From the IMG/VR virus record IMGVR_UViG_3300032293_001670, positions 1-32,293 of that record: DNA of 32,293 bases. One strand, 5' to 3'. Numbering within the stretch: position 1 is the stretch's first letter; each line of letters starts with the position of its first letter. This document shows, one piece after another, positions 23,882 through 30,053 of this stretch. Position numbers and translations under genes: made by a program. Under the pieces are notes generated by a model. The model saw only the letters and a program-made list of their open reading frames with translations. It did no database searches and was not told where the DNA came from. This DNA is from a virus.

Positions 23882-24924
23882 TGAATAATATTGATCGTCA
23901 ATATAAAGAAATATTAGAACATATTCTACATTTTGGTGTAGATAAAAAAGATCGTACAGGTACAGGAACTAAATCAATCTTTGGTTGGCAAATTAGGCAC
24001 AATATGAAAGAAGGCTTTCCATTGTTGACTACAAAGAAGATGGCGTGGAAAACTATGGTGACTGAGTTATTATGGTTTTTAAGAGGCGATACTAATATCA
24101 AATTCTTATTAGATTACGATTGCCATATTTGGGATGGTGATGCATATAAAAATTACGCAAACAAATTTGCAGGATATGAAGATGTTCCATCAAAAGAATG
24201 GTTTATTAATGAAATAAAAAACAATAAAGAATTTTCTGAAAAATATGGTGATTTAGGTCCAATCTATGGTGCGCAATGGAGAAATTGGTTGAATATTCCA
24301 AATGAAATTAATAAAGGTGGTATAGATCAAATACAAAACTTAATTAACGAACTCAAAAAAAATCCTGATAGTAGACGACTAATGGTTAGTGCATGGAATG
24401 TAAGTGAGTTAAATCAAATGGTACTTCCACCTTGCCATTATGGATTTCAAATATATACTAGAGAATTAAGTATAAAAGAAAGAGTTGCAGAATACGAAAA
24501 AAGAGGATACATAAAAAATATTGATCCATTAGATTATGCTCCTTCAAGAGCCATATCTCTGATGTGGAACCAAAGAAGCATAGATACATTTCTTGGTTTA
24601 CCATTTAATATTGCGTCTTACGCACTACTACTTGAAATTATTGCTAAAGAAGTAAATATGGTACCTGAAGATTTGATTGGTAATTTAGGCGACGTTCATT
24701 TATACAATAATCATATTGAACAAGCTAAAGAACAAATAACTAGAACTCCTTATGAATTACCTAAAGTACAAATTACTGAAAGAAATTGGTACATGCATGA
24801 AGCAGTTAAAGAACATCTTGGAGAAAAAACATTTAGTGAAAAGATACTTAGTTATAGACCAGATTGTTTTGAGTTGATAGATTATCAATCACATCCAAAA
24901 ATTAAAGCTCCATTATCAAATTGA
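23881..24924 (+). CDS. thyA: Thymidylate synthase (ThyA family)
   Basis: A 347-residue TS with DRTGTGTKSIFG near the start (folate/phosphate loop), Arg165-Arg166 (phosphate from the partner subunit), catalytic Cys185 in LPPCHYGFQIY, QRSIDTFLGLPFNIASYALL with the dUMP-recognising Asn243, and GDVHLYNNHIEQ. It makes dTMP from dUMP using methylene-tetrahydrofolate. It is longer than E. coli ThyA (264) because of insertions, including one near 190-225 just after the active-site strand. Asn243 contrasts with Asp175 in the TS-family gene at 21596, so the two paralogues probably use different bases. A dUMP hydroxymethylase activity cannot be excluded by sequence alone. Confidence 0.88.
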   Translation: MNNIDRQYKEILEHILHFGVDKKDRTGTGTKSIFGWQIRHNMKEGFPLLTTKKMAWKTMVTELLWFLRGDTNIKFLLDYDCHIWDGDAYKNYANKFAGYEDVPSKEWFINEIKNNKEFSEKYGDLGPIYGAQWRNWLNIPNEINKGGIDQIQNLINELKKNPDSRRLMVSAWNVSELNQMVLPPCHYGFQIYTRELSIKERVAEYEKRGYIKNIDPLDYAPSRAISLMWNQRSIDTFLGLPFNIASYALLLEIIAKEVNMVPEDLIGNLGDVHLYNNHIEQAKEQITRTPYELPKVQITERNWYMHEAVKEHLGEKTFSEKILSYRPDCFELIDYQSHPKIKAPLSN

Positions 24925-24944
24925 AAAAAATATATACATCACAA

Positions 24945-25241
24945 ATGGATGGTGACATAATGAATAAAGAATTTTGGATGAATCCACCCAACCTAAATAA
25001 AAAAGATTTAACTCCTGGACACTATCTTGAATTGATAGATCGCTTGCATGTTATTATGTGCAATATACAAGAGCACTGTATAGAACATCCAGTAGCAGAA
25101 AAACATAAAGATCTTCAATTTAAATTAGAGTATGCACTAGGACAATTATGGGATGCTTACCAAGAAGTAGGTAAATTAGATCATGAAAATAATTATCCAA
25201 CTTGTGTTAATGTAGCTATGACTGATGGGATTGATGGATAA
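24945..25241 (+). CDS. Hypothetical protein overlapping the tail-fibre gene tail to tail
   Basis: A protein of about 98 residues (ATG 24945; ATG 24960 is equally possible, and a TTG at 24921 would overlap the thyA stop). The core is helical (PGHYLELIDRLHVIMCNIQE, then KDLQFKLEYALGQLWDAYQEV), with two Cys and two His in CNIQEHCIEH. No family is recognised. Its last 49 bases lie on the opposite strand of the tail-fibre gene's end, so transcription converges here. Confidence 0.5.
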   Translation: MDGDIMNKEFWMNPPNLNKKDLTPGHYLELIDRLHVIMCNIQEHCIEHPVAEKHKDLQFKLEYALGQLWDAYQEVGKLDHENNYPTCVNVAMTDGIDG

Positions 25242-26629
25242 TTTCCTGAAGCCGGATCATAGGCTAAAATCATATTTGTATCAGCAGCTTGCCATATTAT
25301 TTCTAGATAATCTCCAGCATTCATAGTATCAACATAATTCCATGCTGCAATAAATCTACCACTACCACCTGCTTGCTTTAATACATCAAGACTTGTATTA
25401 GAACGAGGTACATTAGATCCATTCTTTTTAAACCAAATATACACAATATCTACTCCATTATCAGTCTTTTCTAATTGAGCAGAAAATTGTAGATTATATA
25501 CTCCTTTATTAGCAACAGTAATTCTACTTCCACTTACTATAGAAACACCATTAGAATGTTCTGTAGTTTCTAATTGCATAGAACGAGATACATTACCAAC
25601 TGGATTTGATTGTGACCCAGTAGAACAAAATGCTCCATAAAATCCAAAATTACCATTTGATCCTGAAGTCCAAAATCCTCCAGAAACTGCAAGAGTAGAT
25701 AAAGGAACAGCAGTACTTCTATTTGATGAGTTACCTAACCAAACATAATTTTGTTGTAAAGAAGCAGATAATGCTCCACTTACAAACAAACCACTCGCAT
25801 CTATTTGAGCAGTTAAAACTCGCGTAGTATTACCTAATGGTGAATTAAAAAATCTAAAAGCAGTACCAAAACTTGAAGTTGTAAAATTTTCAAGTGCAAT
25901 TACATCAATTGATGTTGGTGCAGTTGTTAAACTAGCAGACATTGTAAATCCATATTCAGGACCAGTCCATCCAATAGAACTAATTCTACTAAGTGTATCA
26001 TTAGATTGTACGGGTAAAGGACTTGCTACCGTTCCTCTTGCTTTTCTACCTACATATGCTGCGAATGCTGTGGTTCCAAATGCGTCACTTGTAATTCTAG
26101 AGCTTACACCATCGTTACTTGTTAAATGTAGTAATCCTCCGGCGTTGGTTATTGGTTGGTAAGAACCAGATGTGTTTCCTATAATACTTAATGCACCAAT
26201 ATCTCCAGCAGGAATATTTGGCACTTTTATTTGAATTCTTGCAGTTTCAGATATTTCAAATGGTATAATCGAACCACTTTTTAATTGAAAACCTGCAGCT
26301 TCAATTGTTACATTACCGTCTGCATTTGATATATTTGCTCTTCTACCACCAGGAATATCACTTTCAATATTAATTGAACCAGATTGTAAATAGATCTCTC
26401 TAAATGGTTGAGTTAAAGATCCTAAGTTTGCTCCTTGAGGAGTTGTAGGAACTATATCTCCAGAAAAAGTACCTCCACTTGCTGTAAGAGGTAAATTAAA
26501 AGTAAATATACCTCTTCCTAAGTCTCCAGCAGTTATTTTTTCTGTAGTGCCTCCTTGTACGATGGGTAAAATATCACTTTGAGAAGCAACTGAGGCTGAT
26601 GGGAGTCCTGATATCGGTAAATCTGGCAT
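25193..26629 (-). CDS. Tail fibre / receptor-binding protein with C1q/TNF-like tip
   Basis: A 478-residue protein encoded against all its neighbours. The N-terminus (LPISGLPSASVASQSDILPI, then VQGGTTEKITAGDL) is the widespread phage fibre/structural entry motif. The middle is a Ser/Thr/Gly-rich beta-structured shaft with repeats of tail-fibre style (GANLGSLTQPFREIYLQSGS). The last ~140 residues (KGVYNLQFSAQLEK, YIWFKKNGSNVPRS, NAGDYLEIIWQA, then PSIPSVIATLTQVG) follow the C1q/TNF-like jelly-roll pattern used for receptor binding. It probably forms a trimer on the virion and determines host range. The companion gene at 26634 lies 4 bases upstream on the same strand. Confidence 0.75.
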   Translation of the reverse strand: MPDLPISGLPSASVASQSDILPIVQGGTTEKITAGDLGRGIFTFNLPLTASGGTFSGDIVPTTPQGANLGSLTQPFREIYLQSGSINIESDIPGGRRANISNADGNVTIEAAGFQLKSGSIIPFEISETARIQIKVPNIPAGDIGALSIIGNTSGSYQPITNAGGLLHLTSNDGVSSRITSDAFGTTAFAAYVGRKARGTVASPLPVQSNDTLSRISSIGWTGPEYGFTMSASLTTAPTSIDVIALENFTTSSFGTAFRFFNSPLGNTTRVLTAQIDASGLFVSGALSASLQQNYVWLGNSSNRSTAVPLSTLAVSGGFWTSGSNGNFGFYGAFCSTGSQSNPVGNVSRSMQLETTEHSNGVSIVSGSRITVANKGVYNLQFSAQLEKTDNGVDIVYIWFKKNGSNVPRSNTSLDVLKQAGGSGRFIAAWNYVDTMNAGDYLEIIWQAADTNMILAYDPASGNYPSIPSVIATLTQVG

Positions 26630-26633
26630 TATT

Positions 26634-26888
26634 TTATATTTCTGTTGTTATATATATTTTTGATCCGTCTTCTTGTAAAAGATAAAATAAATCTTCTTGT
26701 TGAAGAAATCCTTCAGTTATTATTTCATTTTGTTTACTGAAATTATTACTACCACCACCACAAGCTCTTATCTGTTCAATGTCACAAAGATGTTGCCTAT
26801 AAGCACTAACTTGTTCATTTAGAGATAATTTTCTAATGCTATTTAGTTTTACAAAGTGTAGCCAAGGTATTTCTTCTACTAAGATCAT
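26634..26888 (-). CDS. Small hypothetical protein upstream of the tail fibre gene
   Basis: An 84-residue protein, 4 bases before the fibre gene on the minus strand. It begins MILVEEIPWLHFVKLNSIRK, contains a helical QVSAYRQHLCDIEQIRACGGGSNNF segment with two Cys, and ends in beta-rich sequence (DLFYLLQEDGSKIYITTEI). No domain is recognised. Being the only co-directional neighbour of the fibre, it may be a connector or assembly factor. On the minus strand ATATTTAT (26902-26895) precedes its ATG. Confidence 0.55.
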   Translation of the reverse strand: MILVEEIPWLHFVKLNSIRKLSLNEQVSAYRQHLCDIEQIRACGGGSNNFSKQNEIITEGFLQQEDLFYLLQEDGSKIYITTEI

Positions 26889-26957
26889 ATATAAATAAAT
26901 ATCAACTTAATATACTATTACTATAAAGATTTTTATTATACGATAATAAAATTTGTT

Positions 26958-26965
26958 TATATTTG
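26958..26965 (+). promoter_or_regulatory. Candidate -7 element in the divergent promoter region
   Basis: TATATTTG fits TAnnTTTG and lies 4 bases before the ATG at 26970, in the 81-base AT-rich gap between divergent genes, where a plus-strand promoter is required. If used, the mRNA would be leaderless or nearly so. No clear -33 TTTG at standard spacing. Confidence 0.35.
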
Positions 26966-26969
26966 TTGT

Positions 26970-27170
26970 ATGACATACGAACAAAGACGCGACTTACTAC
27001 TTAAAACAATGAGAAAGCAAACAGATCATTGGCTTAAAGAAGATCAATACGCAGACTGGGAAAAAAAGAATAAACCTAAACAAACTTATACTTTTAAGCC
27101 TAAAAGGTATATTAGGACAAAAGATATTTATAATAAAGAATGTTTAGAACATTATTATCCGCAGCGTTAG
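26970..27170 (+). CDS. Small basic hypothetical protein
   Basis: A 66-residue protein, very rich in Lys, Arg, Tyr and Trp (LLLKTMRKQTDHWLKEDQYA, then a KKNKPKQTYTFKPKRYIR stretch). No membrane segment or recognised fold; the composition suits nucleic-acid binding. It is the first plus-strand gene after the inverted tail-fibre block, and its 3' end overlaps the secreted nuclease gene by 31 bases, so the two are probably co-translated. Confidence 0.45.
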   Translation: MTYEQRRDLLLKTMRKQTDHWLKEDQYADWEKKNKPKQTYTFKPKRYIRTKDIYNKECLEHYYPQR

Positions 27171-27784
27171 TTCTTTTTCTTAGTGTTTCATTAAAAGCAC
27201 AAGATACAGTAAGATTAGTTCATAAACAGTACACTAGTGTATTTTCAAAATCATTAAAGTATCCAGTGTTAGTTGAGTGGTGGGTAACAAAAGAAAAGGT
27301 ATCATGTTTTAAATTAATACCAAGACAAGATAGGTTTGCACCAGATCCTCTTCTTTTCGCGTATACTGACTTAGCTAGTGATTACGTTGGATCGGGATAT
27401 GATCGCGGCCACATGGCTCCAGCAGCCGATAATCAATGTTCAGGACAAGATGCTATGATAGAATCATTTTATTTTTCTAACATGGCTCCACAATATGGGC
27501 AATTAAACAGAGGAGATTGGAAAACTTTAGAAATGAAAACTAGAGAATTAGCCAAGTCTTTAGACTCAGTTAAAGTATGGACAGGATCAGTAGGTGAGAA
27601 AAGAAAAATAGGAAAAGTATCTGTTCCTGATAAATGTTGGAAAGTTATTTATATAAAGAGTAAAAATGAATGGCAAGCTTATATATTTGAAAATGATCAG
27701 TCTAAAGCTGATGGAATAGAAAATAATAAAGTAGACATAAAAGAAGTAGAAAAATTAACTAACTTTAAATTTAAAATAGATTAA
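27140..27784 (+). CDS. Secreted DNA/RNA non-specific endonuclease (DRGH, Serratia-nuclease family)
   Basis: A 214-residue protein with a Sec signal peptide (FRTLLSAALVLFLSVSLKAQ; cleavage near 20). The beta-beta-alpha-metal core shows GYDRGHMAPAADN, with catalytic His91, then FYFSNMAPQ and LNRGDW, where Asn123 should hold Mg2+. These are the marks of the NUC1/Serratia nuclease family, which cuts DNA and RNA without sequence preference. The signal peptide places it in the periplasm or outside. Possible roles are destruction of incoming competitor DNA, release of nucleotides, or loosening of extracellular DNA at lysis. The nuclease identity is well supported; the purpose is inference. Confidence 0.85.
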   Translation: MFRTLLSAALVLFLSVSLKAQDTVRLVHKQYTSVFSKSLKYPVLVEWWVTKEKVSCFKLIPRQDRFAPDPLLFAYTDLASDYVGSGYDRGHMAPAADNQCSGQDAMIESFYFSNMAPQYGQLNRGDWKTLEMKTRELAKSLDSVKVWTGSVGEKRKIGKVSVPDKCWKVIYIKSKNEWQAYIFENDQSKADGIENNKVDIKEVEKLTNFKFKID

Positions 27785-27785
27785 T

Positions 27786-28043
27786 ATGCAAGTTTTGTAT
27801 TTTACCGCCCCTTGGTGTGGACCATGTAAGATGTTTAAACCAGTTGTAGAAATGGTATCTGGAGAATTAGGAATTAACATAAATTATATTAATGTTGATT
27901 ATGATGCATCATATGCAGAAAGGTATTCTGTAACTTCTGTACCAACTTTAATCATATTAGATGGACAAGGTCAAGTAGCGTACAGAAACTCAGGAGTTAT
28001 GCCAAAAGATCAACTTTCTAGAGTTTTGACTCAATTTAGATGA
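27786..28043 (+). CDS. Thioredoxin
   Basis: An 85-residue thioredoxin with the classical WCGPC site (10-14), the INYINVDYD strand and the cis-Pro loop SVPTLIIL, ending in a short helix. It is shorter than E. coli Trx (108) because the first strand and helix are missing, as in many phage thioredoxins. No signal peptide, so it is cytoplasmic; it could reduce the C-terminal Cys pair of the class II RNR. It lies one base after the nuclease gene's stop. Confidence 0.85.
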   Translation: MQVLYFTAPWCGPCKMFKPVVEMVSGELGININYINVDYDASYAERYSVTSVPTLIILDGQGQVAYRNSGVMPKDQLSRVLTQFR

Positions 28044-28057
28044 TATTTATAAATGTT

Positions 28058-28201
28058 ATGAAAAACCGAATAATAGAGTTTGCTTTAAAAAGTATAATTG
28101 TAATTCAATTATCTGCCTTAGCACTAGGTGGAACTTTAGCAATCTTAGAATTTTTAGGAAGAAAAGATTTAGTAAATAAAATAGTTAACGCGCTTTCTTA
28201 A
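28058..28201 (+). CDS. Small membrane peptide (47 aa)
   Basis: An ATG in GTTATG context opens a 47-codon frame ending in TAA at 28199-28201: a basic start (MKNRIIEFALKS), a hydrophobic segment (IIVIQLSALALGGTLAILEF), then a basic tail. ATATTTAT lies at 28043-28050. It sits between thioredoxin and endolysin genes and fills an otherwise 200-base gap. A holin-like or lysis-regulator role is possible from position and topology only. Confidence 0.45.
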   Translation: MKNRIIEFALKSIIVIQLSALALGGTLAILEFLGRKDLVNKIVNALS

Positions 28202-28250
28202 TTGTTTTGAAGCCAGGTTGTAAATAAATTAAGTAAATTATTTATAAACT

Positions 28251-28850
28251 ATGGATATAAACAAGTTAAAGGGTCACATCCCTGATGCTGTTATTACACA
28301 GCTACCGGACACAATTGCTAAATTTGAATTAAATACCCCACTCCGTCTAGCGCATTTTCTTGCTCAAGCAGGCCACGAATCAGGTGGATTTAAAGCAGTT
28401 AACGAAAATTTAAACTACGGAGCAAAAGGTCTATTAGGTATATTTAAGAAGTACTTTCCAACAGAAGAAAAAGCTAAATTGTACGAGCGTAAGCCAGAAA
28501 AAATTGCTAACCTAGTTTACGGAGCTAGAATGGGTAATGGCCCTGAGGCTTCTGGAGAAGGTTGGAAATTTCGTGGTCGTGGCTATATTCAATTAACTGG
28601 AAAAGATAACTACAAAGCATTTGATGCAGTAGTTACAGAATCAATTATAGACAATCCAGATTTAGTTGCTACTAAATATCCTTTATTGTCTGCTGCATGG
28701 TTTTTCCACAAAAATGGTCTTCATAAAATTGCAGATCAAGGTGCTACAGATGCTGTAGTTACTTCAGTTACTAAAAGAGTAAATGGTGGTACCATAGGTC
28801 TTCCTGACAGAATCAAGCATTTCAAAGAGTACTATAACTTATTGAAGTAG
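28251..28850 (+). CDS. Endolysin, glycoside hydrolase family 19 (chitinase-like)
   Basis: A 199-residue protein consisting of one GH19 lysozyme-type catalytic domain. HFLAQAGHESGGF carries the likely acid catalyst Glu43; EGWKFRGRGYIQLTGKDNY (103-121) is the diagnostic substrate-cleft block; VTKRVNGG (173-180) closes it. In phages this family cleaves the peptidoglycan glycan strand at lysis. No signal peptide, so release depends on a holin; a two-span holin candidate follows 47 bases downstream. It is separate from the virion-borne lysozyme domain at the left end of the window. Confidence 0.87.
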   Translation: MDINKLKGHIPDAVITQLPDTIAKFELNTPLRLAHFLAQAGHESGGFKAVNENLNYGAKGLLGIFKKYFPTEEKAKLYERKPEKIANLVYGARMGNGPEASGEGWKFRGRGYIQLTGKDNYKAFDAVVTESIIDNPDLVATKYPLLSAAWFFHKNGLHKIADQGATDAVVTSVTKRVNGGTIGLPDRIKHFKEYYNLLK

Positions 28851-28897
28851 TTCAGTTTCATAATGGTTGTACATTTATAATTTTAAACGTATAACAA

Positions 28898-29176
28898 GTG
28901 AGATCAAAACAATCTTTTTTTGTCAAGTTGTTTAAAGACAACAATGACATTAATGAAAAGTCTGTAGTAGGCTTTTTAGCTTTCATAATGATGGTGGCAT
29001 TTGCATTAGCAGATATTGTAACTGGTTATTTAGGTAAGCCATTAGTAATCAACGATTTTATATTTGATGCATTCATGTGGTTAGTATTAGGATGCTTTGG
29101 TATAGCTTCAATTGATAAGTTCGTGAATAAAAAAGCTGGCGCTAAAGAAGAAGAGTCAGTAGAGGAGGTGTTATAA
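28898..29176 (+). CDS. Putative holin (two membrane spans)
   Basis: A 92-residue protein beginning with GTG. A basic N-terminus (RSKQSFFVKLFKDNND) is followed by membrane segments at about 23-46 (VVGFLAFIMMVAFALADIVT) and 53-72 (FIFDAFMWLVLGCFGIASID), then a Lys-rich and acidic tail. Size, two spans and position directly after the endolysin fit a class II-type holin. No in-frame ATG gives the whole first helix, which is why the GTG is chosen. Its last codons contain the SD of the next gene, and its stop overlaps that start. Confidence 0.55.
   Translation: MRSKQSFFVKLFKDNNDINEKSVVGFLAFIMMVAFALADIVTGYLGKPLVINDFIFDAFMWLVLGCFGIASIDKFVNKKAGAKEEESVEEVL
29163..29169 (+). promoter_or_regulatory. Shine-Dalgarno sequence inside the holin-like gene
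   Basis: AGGAGGT with a 6-base spacer before the ATG at 29176; it decides the start of a 41-codon gene. Full SD sequences are otherwise rare at starts in this window. Confidence 0.5.
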
Positions 29177-29301
29177 TGGCAAAGAAATCACCGAAACCAA
29201 GACCAATGAAGTCAAGAAGGAATGGACTTAAAGATCGTAAATTAATTGATGAAAATATAAAGGTTATAAAAAATATAGAAAACCATTTAAAAAACAATTA
29301 A
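29176..29301 (+). CDS. Small basic peptide (41 aa)
   Basis: A 41-codon frame with a full SD (29163-29169), starting inside the stop of the holin-like gene (TAATG) and ending inside the start of the next gene (TAATG at 29299-29303). The N-terminal half is strongly basic (MAKKSPKPRPMKSRRNGLKD), the rest helical. No family recognised. The one-base overlaps at both ends and the SD argue that it is translated. Confidence 0.5.
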   Translation: MAKKSPKPRPMKSRRNGLKDRKLIDENIKVIKNIENHLKNN

Positions 29302-29561
29302 TGAAAAACTTTATCCCTAAGTTATTACCTCTTGTACAAAAATTAAAAGGTAAAAAAAAGCAGGTTATTATTTTATCTGTAGTAGCTATTGCTGCTGTAA
29401 TATTTGCAGTTCAGAAAGGCTACATTAGTGAAGATGCAGTAAAGTTTGATCTTATTATTGATCAAATATCTGCAGCATTTCCTGATAGCATAGAAGTAGT
29501 TGACACAGTTGTTAATCAAATAGACACTACAGTAAATGTTGTTGATAGTTTAGCTCACTAA
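29301..29561 (+). CDS. Small single-span membrane protein in lysis region
   Basis: An 86-residue protein with a basic N-terminus (KNFIPKLLPLVQKLKGKKKQ), one membrane span (VIILSVVAIAAVIFAV, about 22-38) and a ~48-residue acidic tail (FDLIIDQISAAFPDSIEVVD onwards). By charge, the N-terminus is inside and the tail periplasmic, the topology of an inner-membrane spanin subunit, but the tail is short and no matching outer lipoprotein follows directly. Function unresolved. Starts in a one-base overlap with the preceding peptide gene. Confidence 0.5.
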   Translation: MKNFIPKLLPLVQKLKGKKKQVIILSVVAIAAVIFAVQKGYISEDAVKFDLIIDQISAAFPDSIEVVDTVVNQIDTTVNVVDSLAH

Positions 29562-29573
29562 ACCATTTAACGA

Positions 29574-30053
29574 TTGAAGAACTTTTTATTGGGACTGTGC
29601 TTACTTTTGAGCGCAGTCTCTTTTTCTCAAGACACTAAGATTTATGTTGGAGACGTATCTAACAATATTAAGATAGGTGCTTTAGCAGGAAATAAAAATT
29701 TAGTTTTAGGAGTAAAAAATATAGCAGAAGAAGCTATAATGGATAAAGGTTATTCTATAGTAGGAAAAAATGATTCTACTTATAAAATTAGTTTTGAAGT
29801 TGTTTATTTTGATGTTTTGCAAACTAGTGCTGGTGTTAGTGTGTTTCATAAAAATGACAACGAGACCATTATTAGGATTAAAGGAGTTTTAACCAAAAAC
29901 GGAAAGAAAGTTAAGGAATACTTAGCAACAGGTAAATCTTCTGAAATTTCTACTTCTACGATGATAATAGATGAAGGAGGCGGTTTTAATCAAGCGTCAG
30001 CTCGTTCTGCCCTCAAGAAAACTATTATAAACGTAATTGAAACCGTACTATGA
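29574..30053 (+). CDS. Exported protein of unknown function
   Basis: A 159-residue protein that must start at TTG 29574 to include a full signal peptide (KNFLLGLCLLLSAVSFSQ; cleavage near 19, typical Bacteroidota S-x-S-Q ending). The mature domain is alpha/beta (TKIYVGDVSNNIKIGALAGN, ILTKNGK-type hairpins, a final SARSALKKTIINVIETVL helix). A pattern of strand-helix then GYSIVGKNDSTYKISFEVVY resembles small periplasmic outer-membrane-associated folds, but I cannot name a family. It overlaps the following T9SS-tail gene by 4 bases, so the two exported proteins are probably made together. Confidence 0.55.
   Translation: MKNFLLGLCLLLSAVSFSQDTKIYVGDVSNNIKIGALAGNKNLVLGVKNIAEEAIMDKGYSIVGKNDSTYKISFEVVYFDVLQTSAGVSVFHKNDNETIIRIKGVLTKNGKKVKEYLATGKSSEISTSTMIIDEGGGFNQASARSALKKTIINVIETVL

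Noticed and set aside
26890-26897. TATAAATA, identical to the T4 late promoter core, on the plus strand in the divergent gap
   Set aside because: A single copy in very AT-rich DNA, overlapping another motif; other late genes in the window lack it at a fixed distance.
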